From Cystobacter fuscus DSM 2262 (GTDB lineage: Bacteria; Myxococcota; Myxococcia; Myxococcales; Myxococcaceae), in NCBI RefSeq assembly GCF_000335475.2, contig NZ_ANAH02000006.1:372001-436000 (forward strand): a stretch of 64,000 nucleotides of DNA. Direction: 5' to 3'. The translations under genes were made by a program, and so were the position numbers. Positions within the stretch are counted from its first letter, which is position 1. Every line of letters begins with the position of its first letter. Below the pieces are notes generated by a model. The model saw nothing but the letters and a program-made list of their open reading frames with translations, had not been told where the DNA came from and ran no database searches. Of the stretch, positions 8,706-16,777 are shown one piece after another.

Positions 8706-9686
8706 TCAACCCGCCACCCGCCTGACCTCTGACGTAGGCTCCGCCGGGGACAGCGCCGACATTCCGCTCACCTCCACCTCGTCGCGCGCGGCGAGCTCCA
8801 GGATGCGCTCCATCAGCGCGGGGAAGTCGAGCCCCCGGGCGGCGGCGATCTTCGGCAACAGGCTCGTGGGCGTCATCCCCGGCAGGGTGTTCACCTCGAG
8901 GATGACGTCGTTCTCCTCGTCCGAGCAGATGAGGTCCACCCGGCCATAGCCGCGGCAGCCCAGGGCCCGGTAGGCCGCGAGCGCCAGCGACTCCACGTTC
9001 TTCAGGCGCGTGGGCGACAGGCGCGCGGGGAGGAAGTAGCTCGAGCCGCCCTTGTATTTGGCGTCGTAGTCGAAGCCCTCGCGCGGGGTGGCGATCTCAC
9101 ACGTGCCCAGCGCCTCGTCGCCGAGGATGCCCACCGTCACCTCGCGGCCGAGCACCCGGCGCTCCACCAGGGCCTCGCCCCCAAAGCGGCACGCCAGCGC
9201 CACCGCGGCCGTGAGCGCCTCGGCGTCACGCACCAGGGAGAGCCCCACCGACGAGCCCCCGAACGCGGGCTTCACCACGCAGGGAAACCCCAGGTCCCCA
9301 TGCAGCTCCGCCGCCCGGTGCGCGTCCGCGCGGCTCACGCGGTAGCCCGAGGGCGTGGGCAGGTTGTGCAACCTGAAGAGTTGCTTGGCCATGGGCTTGT
9401 TCATGGCCAGCGCGGAGGCCAACACCCCCGAGCCCGTATAAGGCAAACCCATCAGCTCCAGCAGTCCCTGCACCTTGCCGTCCTCGCCCATGCGCCCGTG
9501 CAGGGCCAGCACCGCCACATCCAGCTCGGCCTGGCGCAGCGCCCGATCCAACCCCGGGCCGGCGAAGACGCGGACCACCTCGTGGCCACGGGACTCGAGG
9601 GCCGCCACCATCGCCTCCCCCGTCTTCAAGGAAATCTCCCGCTCCTCGCCCCAGCCCCCCATCAGGACACCCACGCGCTTGCTCAT
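8706..9686 (-). CDS. ddl: D-alanine–D-alanine ligase
   Basis: ATP-grasp enzyme joining two D-Ala for the peptidoglycan stem peptide, 326 residues (normal length). Visible motifs are GGWGEEREISLKTG at the N-terminus (the Ddl GG-S-E-x-x-S/V-S type opening), ALHGRMGEDG, PYTGSGVLASALAMNK, the ATP-grasp segment FPCVVKPAFGGSSVGLS and the metal/phosphate site VILEVNTLPGMTPTSLLPKIA. A small C-terminal tail of about 20 residues (AEPTSEVRRVAG) goes beyond the usual end. It sits alone here rather than inside a dcw cluster. Confidence 0.95.
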   Translation of the reverse strand: MSKRVGVLMGGWGEEREISLKTGEAMVAALESRGHEVVRVFAGPGLDRALRQAELDVAVLALHGRMGEDGKVQGLLELMGLPYTGSGVLASALAMNKPMAKQLFRLHNLPTPSGYRVSRADAHRAAELHGDLGFPCVVKPAFGGSSVGLSLVRDAEALTAAVALACRFGGEALVERRVLGREVTVGILGDEALGTCEIATPREGFDYDAKYKGGSSYFLPARLSPTRLKNVESLALAAYRALGCRGYGRVDLICSDEENDVILEVNTLPGMTPTSLLPKIAAARGLDFPALMERILELAARDEVEVSGMSALSPAEPTSEVRRVAG

Positions 9687-9800
9687 GACTTTGGAAACCC
9701 TCCTTGAACACCGGGCCAGAGCACACAGGATGCCAGCGCATGCGCGGCTCGCCAGATTCTGGATCCCGAGGGGGATTCACGAGGTGTGGCGCGCGGACCC

Positions 9801-9836
9801 ACACGGCGCGAGCGTGTCCCGCGGGCCACGCCGTGT
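9801..9836 (-). terminator. Stem-loop after the MBL-fold hydrolase gene
   Basis: ACACGGCG (9801–9808) and CGCCGTGT (9829–9836) form an 8-bp stem with a 20-nt loop, 30 nt beyond the stop of the MBL gene. No U-tract follows, so it could be a Rho-dependent or processing structure. The rest of the 179-nt gap to ddl shows nothing else clear. Confidence 0.35.
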
Positions 9837-9865
9837 CCGACCGGCCACGTCCGTCCCCTCCCCCT

Positions 9866-10717
9866 TCATCCGAACCAGCGCCCCGTCTCGGGAGCGAAGA
9901 TGCGCAGTCTGTCCCGCAGTCGCTCGGGCACCTGCGCCCGGAGGACGGCGTGCACCTCGGCGGGGCTGTAGGCCTGGCTGAAGTGCATCAACACCAGGGC
10001 CTCGTTCTGGAAGCGCTCGGCCCGCGCGCTTATCTCCTCGAAGTGGAGGTGCGAGCGCTCCTGGGCATCCGTCACCGTGCGCTTGCCGTCGAGGAACGTG
10101 CACTCGAGGATGAGCACCCGGCTGTCGAACAGCTCGGGGGATGTCTCCAGCACCCGCGAGAGCGTGTCGGTGGCGTAGGCCAGCTCCAGCCGCTCCACCT
10201 CGTCGAACAGGTCCGCCCCCGCCTTGCGCCCCCGGGCGATCTCCTCCGGGAGCAGGTGCTGGTGCTCGGGCTTGAGCTTCGAGACGCGGCGGAAGAACTG
10301 GTAGCCGAGCGAGGGCACCGGATGGTGCGTGCGGAAGGCGCGCACCCACAGGCCATGCCCCAGGGAATGCGTGTCCCCCGGCAGCATCGGCACGGTCTCG
10401 ACATTCAGGGAGGCGCGCAGCAGCCGGCCCTGCACCGCGAGCGTCTCGCGCAGGGGCGCTTCGATCTCCGCGGGGAGGAACACGCGCGGAGGGGTGTCCT
10501 TGCCGATGAGACCGCGGATGCCGAGCAACGAGCCCAGGGCGCTCGCGTGGTCGGAGTGCCCATGGCTCAGGAAGATGCGATCCGTGCCCGCGAAGGAGCG
10601 GATGGGAACCCCCGCGTCGAGCACCACGCCCAGCTCCGGCACCTGCAGCGACGTGTACACGCCGCCCACGGAGATGCCTCGAATCGTGTACGGCCCCGCG
10701 CTGACCTCGGTGAGCAT
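9866..10717 (-). CDS. MBL-fold hydrolase, RNase Z-like
   Basis: Metallo-beta-lactamase-fold protein of 283 residues. The zinc motif HGHSDH (in IFLSHGHSDHASALG) is near residue 84, with further His/Asp ligands in FRTHHPV, ECTFLDGKR and LMHFSQAY. The order and length fit the tRNase Z/ElaC-like branch rather than lactamases, but the RNase Z exosite is not obvious, so the substrate is uncertain. The start at 10717 (MLTEVSAGPYTIRG) is chosen because the 53 residues upstream are Arg/Ser-rich antisense-type sequence. It follows the aldo/keto reductase gene by 34 nt on the same strand and may be the older resident gene. Confidence 0.85.
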   Translation of the reverse strand: MLTEVSAGPYTIRGISVGGVYTSLQVPELGVVLDAGVPIRSFAGTDRIFLSHGHSDHASALGSLLGIRGLIGKDTPPRVFLPAEIEAPLRETLAVQGRLLRASLNVETVPMLPGDTHSLGHGLWVRAFRTHHPVPSLGYQFFRRVSKLKPEHQHLLPEEIARGRKAGADLFDEVERLELAYATDTLSRVLETSPELFDSRVLILECTFLDGKRTVTDAQERSHLHFEEISARAERFQNEALVLMHFSQAYSPAEVHAVLRAQVPERLRDRLRIFAPETGRWFG

Positions 10718-10751
10718 TCGCGGCAGGTTAGCGGATGGGGACTTGCCACGC

Positions 10752-11759
10752 TCATTTCTCGCTGTCGAGCCGCGCCATGCCCGACTCCGAGTAGCGCGTG
10801 CCAACGACCTGGCTGGCGGGTACCGCCGCCTCGAGCGCCGCGACCTCCGATGGCTCGAGCGAGACGTCGATGCCACCCATTGCGTTGGCGAGCTGCGTGC
10901 GCGTGCGAGAGCCGACCGTGGGAAGGATCGTCACGCCATGCGCCACGCCCTTCGCGCGGACCCACGCGATCGCGAGCTGCACGGGGGTCGTGCCCTTGTC
11001 CGCTGCCACGCGCGCCAGCGCGTCGACGAGCGACTGGTTCTTCTCGACGTTGCCCGCCACGAAGCGCGGAAAGGATGCCCGGACATCTCCCTCGCCCTTG
11101 GGTTTCGCGCCAGTGAGCATGCCGCGCGACAGCACACCGTACGCGGTCATCGCGATCCCAAGCTCGGCGAGCGCCGGGAGGATGCGCGCCTCCACGCCGC
11201 GGCTCACCAACGCGTACTCGAGTTGCACGTCGCAGACCGGATGCACTTTCGCGGCACGCTGGATGGTCTCGACGCCGACCTCGGACAAGCCGATGTGACG
11301 GACGTAGCCCGCCTTCACCAGGTCAGCGATCGCGCCCACGGTGTCTTCGATGGGCACGTTCGGATCGAGGCGCGCGGGCCGATAGATGTCGACGTACTCG
11401 ACGCCGAGGCGCGACAAGCTGTACGCGAGGAAGTTCTTCACGGCCGATGGGCGCGCGTCGGCCCCCAAGAACGCTCCGTCAGGCCCCCGCAGCGTCCCGA
11501 ACTTCAGGCTGATGATCGCCTTGTCGCGTCGACCTCGCAGCGCTTCGCCGACGAGGAGCTCGTTCCTCCCCATGCTGTAGAAGTCGCCCGTGTCGAGGAC
11601 ATTCACGCCGCGCTCGAGCGCCTCATGGATCGTCGCGATGTTCTCGGACTCGTCGCTGTGGCCGTACCAGCTCCCGGCGCCCATCCCCATGCAGCCCAGG
11701 GCGATGGGGAACACGGACGGGCCACTCCCGCCGAGCCTCACCTGGTTCTTCGTGGTCAT
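10752..11759 (-). CDS. Aldo/keto reductase lacking the canonical catalytic His
   Basis: NADPH-dependent TIM-barrel oxidoreductase of 335 residues. Of the Asp-Tyr-Lys-His tetrad, Asp56 and Tyr61 (LDTGDFYSMG) and Lys86 (SLKFG) are present. The His position of the usual YxxHRxDP motif reads YRPARLDP, so Ala129 replaces His. The C-terminal cofactor segment (ILPTVGSRTRTQLANAMGG) is present. It forms a likely operon with the SDR gene 12 nt upstream, divergent from the LysR gene. Codons such as TCG, GCG and CGC look slightly different from neighbouring genes, which is a soft hint of transfer. Substrate unknown. Confidence 0.88.
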   Translation of the reverse strand: MTTKNQVRLGGSGPSVFPIALGCMGMGAGSWYGHSDESENIATIHEALERGVNVLDTGDFYSMGRNELLVGEALRGRRDKAIISLKFGTLRGPDGAFLGADARPSAVKNFLAYSLSRLGVEYVDIYRPARLDPNVPIEDTVGAIADLVKAGYVRHIGLSEVGVETIQRAAKVHPVCDVQLEYALVSRGVEARILPALAELGIAMTAYGVLSRGMLTGAKPKGEGDVRASFPRFVAGNVEKNQSLVDALARVAADKGTTPVQLAIAWVRAKGVAHGVTILPTVGSRTRTQLANAMGGIDVSLEPSEVAALEAAVPASQVVGTRYSESGMARLDSEK

Positions 11760-11771
11760 GGAAGGCTCGGT

Positions 11772-12668
11772 TCACGCCGCGAAGTAGCGGCCCTGTTCCA
11801 GGTCCGCGAGGAGGCCGACCTGCTTCGGGTTCCACCCGAGTTGCTCGCGCGTTCGCGCGCTCGAGGCCGGGGCATCGAGCGCCGCGAAGTTCATGAAGCC
11901 ACCGAAGTGCTGCGCGGCCTCGTCGCGAGGCTTACCGACACTCGGCACCCCGAGGCGACGGCCGATGGCGGTGGCGATGTCGCGGAACGGGATGCCCTCG
12001 TCGGCGACCGCGTGGTACCGCCCGCCGCCAGGCCGCTTCTCGAGCACGAGTCGATAGAGCCGCGCGGCATCGAGCCGATGCACGGAGGACCAGCGGTTGC
12101 CGCCGTCGCCGATGTACGCGGAGAGGCCCGTTCGCCGCGCCAGTTTGATCAGTGTCGGCACGAAGTGAGGATCGCCGTCGCCGTGGACCGACGGTGGCAG
12201 ACGCACCACCGAGACGCGCACACCGCGCGCGGCGACGGCGTCGGCGGCCTCTTCGGTCGCCGCGCGAGGATGCGCCTCGACCCCGGACGCCGGCGCCGTC
12301 TCCTCTGTCCCGAGCACGCCCTTCGGCAGCACACCGAGGGCCGACGTGATGATCAGCGGGCGCGTCGTTCCGGCGAGCGCCGCACCCAGCGTCTCGATGA
12401 CACGCCTGTCGAACTCGCAGCTCTCCTTGTACTTCGAGAAGTCGTGGTTGAACGCCGTGTGGATGACGGCATCCGACGTCGCCGCGCCGCGCTCGAGGCT
12501 GTCGAGTTCCTCGATCGATCCGCGCTGCACGAAGGCGCCGATGGCCGTGAGCGACGCGGCACCCGCGTCAGACCGAGCGAGGCCAAGCACCTCGTGCCCC
12601 GCGGCGAGAAGTTCCTGGACGACTGCCGAGCCAACGAAGCCCGTGGCTCCCGTGACGAAGACGCGCAT
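11772..12668 (-). CDS. NAD(P)-dependent epimerase/dehydratase-type SDR
   Basis: Extended short-chain dehydrogenase of 298 residues starting MRVFVTGATGFVGSAVV; an upstream in-frame start at 12695 only adds nine residues before the fold. The Rossmann motif GATGFVGS is at residues 7–14. The active-site region reads ITSALGVLPKG, without the usual YxxxK in the expected place, so the catalytic Tyr is not certain. The sequence resembles NAD-dependent reductases found beside aldo/keto reductases and LysR regulators. First gene of the putative SDR–AKR operon, 68 nt from the divergent LysR gene. Confidence 0.85.
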   Translation of the reverse strand: MRVFVTGATGFVGSAVVQELLAAGHEVLGLARSDAGAASLTAIGAFVQRGSIEELDSLERGAATSDAVIHTAFNHDFSKYKESCEFDRRVIETLGAALAGTTRPLIITSALGVLPKGVLGTEETAPASGVEAHPRAATEEAADAVAARGVRVSVVRLPPSVHGDGDPHFVPTLIKLARRTGLSAYIGDGGNRWSSVHRLDAARLYRLVLEKRPGGGRYHAVADEGIPFRDIATAIGRRLGVPSVGKPRDEAAQHFGGFMNFAALDAPASSARTREQLGWNPKQVGLLADLEQGRYFAA

Positions 12669-12686
12669 GACGAGGTCCTCTGTGGT

Positions 12687-12711
12687 TTCGACCAATCTGC
12701 GCCGAGTCGAA
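12687..12711. promoter_or_regulatory. Inverted repeat in the SDR/LysR divergent promoter
   Basis: TTCGAC (12687–12692) and GTCGAA (12706–12711) are exact inverted copies 13 nt apart, in the 68-nt gap between the two divergent starts. A second palindrome, CATGC-TAA-GCATG at 12736–12748, overlaps the LysR start codon. Location fits a LysR operator controlling both directions. Confidence 0.4.
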
Positions 12712-12736
12712 GACCATCACAATCCGCACGCTCGAC

Positions 12737-13675
12737 ATGCTAAGCATGCGCGAAAGTATGTCTCGAAACTCCGACAGGCAGGTACTCGATGGCCTCGGCA
12801 TTCTCCGCGCGGTGGTGGAAGCCGGGAGCTTCGTCGGCGCGGGCGAAGCACTCGGACTCACGCAGCCCGCCGTCAGCCGCGCGGTGGCACGCCTCGAGGA
12901 GCGCGTCGGCGTTCGCATGTTCCGGCGCACCGCGCGCGCCATCTCGCTCACCGAGGAGGGTCGGCGCTTCTATGAGTCGATCGCACCGCACCTGCGCGCC
13001 ATCGAAGAGGCCACGAGCGAAGCGGGCGACTCGAAAGCCAAGGTGCGCGGGCGTCTGCGCGTCAACGCTGACCCCGGCACGGCGCAGCTCGTGCTCACGC
13101 CGCACCTTCAGCCGTTTTTCGAGCAGCACCCCGACTTGTTCGTCGAGCTCGTCGCGCGCGACCGCATGGGCGACCTCGTCCGCGAGGGTTTCGACGTCGC
13201 CGTCCGCCTCGGCGACCCGGAGCCCTCCGCGCTCAAGGCGCGACTCCTCATGCGCTCGCACGTCGTCACGTGCGCATCCCCGGAGTACGTCGCCCGGCAC
13301 GGAGCACCACGCCATCCCCGCGACATCGAGAAGCACCGCTGCATCTTGATGCGCGATCCCTCGACCGGCAGCCCCTTCGGCTGGGAGTTCGTGCGCGGAC
13401 GGAAGGTCGTGCCCGTCAACGTGAGCGGCCCGCTGATGGTCAACCAGTTCGGTCCGATGCTGGCGGCATGTCTCGCGGGGCAAGGCATCACGCAGGTGCT
13501 CGAGTTCCACGCGCGCGAGTTCTTCGCCGACGGCAGGCTCGTGCAGGTGCTGCCCGAGTGGGCCGACGAGACATACCCGCTCTACGCGTACCACCACTCA
13601 GCGCAGCTCATGTCGGCCAAGGTCCGGGCATTCCTCGACTTCGTGGTCGGCGTGACACGAGGTGGGGGCACCTGA
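12737..13675 (+). CDS. LysR-family transcriptional regulator
   Basis: A 312-residue LysR-type regulator: winged helix-turn-helix at about 18–75 (LGLTQPAVSRAVARLEERVGVRMFRRTAR) and a C-terminal periplasmic-binding-like effector domain from about 100. Three in-frame ATGs (12737, 12746, 12758) are possible starts; the third (MSRNSDRQ) gives the usual family length. It is divergent from the SDR–AKR pair and most likely regulates it in response to a small molecule. The last codons overlap the first copy of the short repeat cluster at 13669. Confidence 0.9.
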   Translation: MLSMRESMSRNSDRQVLDGLGILRAVVEAGSFVGAGEALGLTQPAVSRAVARLEERVGVRMFRRTARAISLTEEGRRFYESIAPHLRAIEEATSEAGDSKAKVRGRLRVNADPGTAQLVLTPHLQPFFEQHPDLFVELVARDRMGDLVREGFDVAVRLGDPEPSALKARLLMRSHVVTCASPEYVARHGAPRHPRDIEKHRCILMRDPSTGSPFGWEFVRGRKVVPVNVSGPLMVNQFGPMLAACLAGQGITQVLEFHAREFFADGRLVQVLPEWADETYPLYAYHHSAQLMSAKVRAFLDFVVGVTRGGGT

Positions 13676-13828
13676 GGTGTCCACCTGAGGTGTCAGACGA
13701 CTCGCACCTGAGGTGTCAGACGACTCGTAGGAGGCCCACCTGAGGTGTCAGACGATTCGTAGGAGGCAGGTGTCGAACGAGTCCTTTGACACCTTCCCCC
13801 GGACACCTTCCCCCGGACACCTTCCCCC
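13669..13828. repeat. Cluster of short direct repeats in a convergent gap
   Basis: CACCTGAGGTG, itself a near-palindrome, occurs at 13669, 13682, 13705 and 13737. The last three copies extend to 23-bp units ending TCAGACGACTCG or TCAGACGATTCG (13682–13704, 13705–13727, 13737–13759), and two are followed by TAGGAGGC. A degenerate AGGTGTCGAACGAGTCC lies at 13768–13784. Then GGACACCTTCCCCC is repeated three times (13787–13800 with one mismatch, 13801–13814, 13815–13828). GGTGTC in the first set is complementary to GACACC in the second, so long hairpins are possible. Nothing else is seen between LysR and the CoA-transferase. Confidence 0.85.
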
Positions 13829-13850
13829 GCCTTTCCCCCTTCCCCGCGCG

Positions 13851-15383
13851 TCAGCGGAAGAGCTTGATGAACTCGGCGGTGTTGACCTGCTTTGGCCGCG
13901 GCAGCCACACCGGCTGATCCGCGCCGCGCGGTGACAGCACGTTCATGTAGTGGTGGGGCGTGCGCGACAGGGTCACGTTCTCCGTCACGCCCTGGTAGAT
14001 GCCGAGCGGCGTGAGCGACGTGAAGAGCTGCGGGTCGATCAGCGTGTGCTCCCCGCCCGAGCGGACCGCGGACTCGACATAGCGGGGATCGAAGAGCCCG
14101 AGTGTCACCGCCCACATCGCGGCGCGCGTGAGCGAGACGTGGACGCGGTAGCTGCCCCCCTCGACCGCGCGCCTCGCCAGCGCCGCCATGGCGCCAGTCG
14201 CGCCGAGCCACGCGACGAGATAGTCGTTGATGATGGACGTGGGCGGCAACCGGGGCGCCGCGAGCGTCCCCTCGGCCGCGACCATGCCCGTGACCGTGCC
14301 CGCCACCTGATCGAAGCCGACGCGGCTCTTCCAGGGGCCGTCCTCGCCGTGCGTGCTGACCGTGACGTGGATGAGACCGGGGCGCACCGCCGTGGCGGCC
14401 TTCAGGTCCACGCCCAGCTCGGCGAGCAGGCCGGGCCGGCGGTTGGCGTAGAAGACGTCGGCGTCGCGCAGCAGCGCGTGCAACTGCCTTTGGCCGTCCT
14501 CGGACTTCACGTGCAACCGCGTGGAGCGCACCCCGACGTTCGCCGTCGCGAGCAGGGTGTCCTGCTCCCACTCCATCACGCGCCACACGTTGAGGCAGTC
14601 CGCGCCGAGCGACGCGAGCGACCGGCCGATGCCCGCTCCGGCGATCACATGTCCCATGCCCAGCGCGCGCACCCCGGAGAGCGGGTGGGTGCCGAACGAC
14701 GGCAACGGCTCGGGAGCGGAGTCACCGACCTTCTCGATCTCGATGAGGGGCCGGCTGGCGAGGTACTCGAAGACCTCCGTCGCGACGAACTCGTCCACCG
14801 TGCGGACCTTCGCGAAGACGATGCCGTGCTGTTCCCCGAGCGCCTCGAGTTCGTCCGCGGTGTACCGGGCGATGGCTCGTCCAAGCGCCTTCGGGTTGTC
14901 GGCGCAGTCGAGCACCGCGAGCATCCGCGTCTTCAGGCCGGGGTAGATGTTGGCCGGCAGGATGTGGCGTCCGTCCTTCGTGGGATAGAAACCCAGGTAC
15001 GAGAAGATGGTCCGGTCCGCCACGTCCGCCGGGTAGCCGTTGAGCGTCTCCCACTTCAGCTCCGAGGCGGGCGCGAGCCGGCGGATGGCCTGCCCGAGGT
15101 CCACGTGGATGTCCTGCCCGAGCCCGCCGCGCATCCGCCAGAGCTTCGCCGCGATGACGGACTGCTGCACGAGCGCGAGCGCCGCCGCGCCACCGAGGCG
15201 GAGGTTGCTCGGCATGAGCGGATCGCACTTGTCGAAGCGGATGGTTCCCCCGCAGTCCTCCGGGGTAAAACCGAGCGGCGCGAGCATGGCGCGCAGCGCT
15301 CCGTGCAGGTCGAAGGTATCGGTCGTCGCGCGCTCGTGTACGCCCTTCAGCATCGCCGCGCGCAACTGTTCCACGTTCGTCAT
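13851..15383 (-). CDS. Family III CoA-transferase (CaiB/BaiF) with unusual domain order
   Basis: A 510-residue protein. Residues about 234–490 match the usual start of a CaiB/BaiF unit: HPLSGVRALGMGHVIAGAG…LGADCLNV, NRRPGLLAELGV, and GFDQVAG, where Asp358 takes the place of the catalytic Asp that forms the acyl-CoA anhydride. Residues about 60–225 resemble the later part of a CaiB unit (RGGLGQDIHVDLGQA, FYPTKDGRHILP, a small domain). The order is therefore permuted or partly duplicated relative to the common 400-residue enzyme. Start at 15383 has the ribosome site GAGGGAG. The upstream in-frame extension is tRNA-like DNA. Substrate unknown. Confidence 0.85.
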   Translation of the reverse strand: MTNVEQLRAAMLKGVHERATTDTFDLHGALRAMLAPLGFTPEDCGGTIRFDKCDPLMPSNLRLGGAAALALVQQSVIAAKLWRMRGGLGQDIHVDLGQAIRRLAPASELKWETLNGYPADVADRTIFSYLGFYPTKDGRHILPANIYPGLKTRMLAVLDCADNPKALGRAIARYTADELEALGEQHGIVFAKVRTVDEFVATEVFEYLASRPLIEIEKVGDSAPEPLPSFGTHPLSGVRALGMGHVIAGAGIGRSLASLGADCLNVWRVMEWEQDTLLATANVGVRSTRLHVKSEDGQRQLHALLRDADVFYANRRPGLLAELGVDLKAATAVRPGLIHVTVSTHGEDGPWKSRVGFDQVAGTVTGMVAAEGTLAAPRLPPTSIINDYLVAWLGATGAMAALARRAVEGGSYRVHVSLTRAAMWAVTLGLFDPRYVESAVRSGGEHTLIDPQLFTSLTPLGIYQGVTENVTLSRTPHHYMNVLSPRGADQPVWLPRPKQVNTAEFIKLFR

Positions 15384-15453
15384 GGTCTTCTCCCTCGTCT
15401 CCAGTCCTGAAGAGGCCCGGTGTCGCAAGCGTTGACTGGACCTGATCCACGTC

Positions 15454-15478
15454 ACCGGTTCAAGCCCGGTCGGACTCC
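15454..15478 (+). pseudogene. Orphan tRNA 3' end (T-arm and acceptor strand)
   Basis: ACCGG-TTCAAGC-CCGGT at 15454–15470 is a perfect T-stem-loop with the canonical TTCAAGC loop, followed by a 7-nt acceptor strand CGGACTC. The preceding ACGTC resembles a variable loop, but no matching D-arm, anticodon stem or 5' acceptor strand was found. An AGTCC at 15403–15407 could pair with GGACT at tRNA-like distance, but the interior does not fold. A strong hairpin (CTCCCC 15475–15480 with GGGGAG 15500–15505, inner GGCC pairs) follows. Best read as a tRNA remnant, perhaps an old attachment site. Confidence 0.5.
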
Positions 15479-15545
15479 CCGCCGGCCGGCGAAAAGGCCG
15501 GGGAGCCTGGTGCGGGACTGGCACCCGGCCCCCCTCGCCGACACG

Positions 15546-16574
15546 TCAGCGAGAGCCCATGTGCCGGGCGATGAGCGCCTCCGCCTCGGCGGGGTGGCGC
15601 TTGCACTCGAGCAGCGCGCGGAGCACGAGCGGCACGACGATCGTCGCATCCGACTCGATGACGAACATGGGCGTGGTCTCGGTGAGCTTGTCCCAGGTGA
15701 TCTTCTCGTTGGGCGTGGCGCCGGAGTACGAGCCGTACGAGGTCGTCGAGTCGCTGATCTGACAGAAGTACGCCCACGGCTTCACGGGCTGGGCGAGGTC
15801 GTACTTGATGGACGGCACGACACAGATGGGGAAGTCCCCGGCGATGCCACCGCCAATCTGGAAGAAACCAATCCCCTCGCCCGCGGAGAGTTCCTGGTAG
15901 CGGTCGTAGAAGTCCGCCATGTACTCGATGCCGGACTTGGCGATGCTGGCATTGCACTCACCCGAGCGCACGTACGAGGCGAAGATGTTGCCGAAGGTGG
16001 AGTCCTCGTAGCCCGGCACGACGATGGGCAGCTTCGCGCGCGCGGCCGCGAGCAGCCAGCACTCCTCGGGGTTTCCCTCGTGGGCCGAGGGCTCGATGGC
16101 CTGGATGACCTCGTAGAAGTACTCGTGCCAGAAGCGGCGCTCGCCGCCCTTGGTGGCGCGCTGCCACATGGGGACGATCGTCTTCTCCACCGCGCGGAAC
16201 GCCTCATCCTCGGGGATGCTCGTGTCGGTGACGCGGCGCATCCGGTCGGCGAGGATCTGCGTGTCCTTCTCCTTGGTGAAGTAGCGGTAGTCCGGGAAGT
16301 CCTTGTAGCTGTGGTGCGCGACGAGCCGGAAGAGCGACTCCTCGAGGTTGGCGCCAGTGACGGAGAGGCCGTGGATGAGGCCGGCGCGGATGGCGGGAGC
16401 GAGGGTGATGCCGAGCTGGGCGGAGGACATGGCCCCGGCCACGGCCCAGAACATGCGGCCACCCGCGGAGATGTGGCGCCAGTAGGCGAGGAGCGCGTCG
16501 CGCGTGGCGCGGGCGTTGAAGTTCTTGTAGTTGCTCAGGACGAAGTCGAGGACGGGGAGCTGGGCGTCGGACAT
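15546..16574 (-). CDS. Deoxyhypusine synthase-like protein
   Basis: A 342-residue member of the deoxyhypusine synthase (DHS) superfamily. Archaeal and eukaryotic DHS transfers an aminobutyl group from spermidine to eIF5A; bacterial members have no eIF5A and are thought to make homospermidine or act on polyamines. DHS-type segments are visible: GAMSSAQLGITLAPAIRAGLIHGLSVTGANLEES, VPGYEDSTFGN, FFQIGGGIAGDFPI and PNEKITWDKL, where Lys296 corresponds to the imine-forming lysine. Length is normal. EF-P in this window is Lys-type and unrelated to hypusine. The long 236-nt upstream gap is shared with divergent pirin. Confidence 0.87.
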   Translation of the reverse strand: MSDAQLPVLDFVLSNYKNFNARATRDALLAYWRHISAGGRMFWAVAGAMSSAQLGITLAPAIRAGLIHGLSVTGANLEESLFRLVAHHSYKDFPDYRYFTKEKDTQILADRMRRVTDTSIPEDEAFRAVEKTIVPMWQRATKGGERRFWHEYFYEVIQAIEPSAHEGNPEECWLLAAARAKLPIVVPGYEDSTFGNIFASYVRSGECNASIAKSGIEYMADFYDRYQELSAGEGIGFFQIGGGIAGDFPICVVPSIKYDLAQPVKPWAYFCQISDSTTSYGSYSGATPNEKITWDKLTETTPMFVIESDATIVVPLVLRALLECKRHPAEAEALIARHMGSR

Positions 16575-16777
16575 GAGGAGGCGTCTCCTGAAACGGCACG
16601 GGTGGGAACCCGGATGACGCCACTGCGACCAACGCCATCCGAGGACGCCCTACGGTCACGACGTCGCGTCGCGCCGCCATCGGAGCGTCGAATGGCTGGG
16701 TGGAGAGCTAGCACGAATCCCATGGGTAGAACAATGCGTCCCAAAACGGGCGCCTAGTTCACGAGGGGTCTCCCCCA

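Noticed and set aside
13669-13828. CRISPR array
   Set aside because: Units are 11–23 bp, nearly contiguous with no unique spacers of regular length, and no cas genes are nearby.
15403-15478. Complete tRNA gene
   Set aside because: Only the T-arm and acceptor 3' strand fold; D-arm and anticodon arm cannot be formed, and the 5' acceptor match is five of seven pairs.
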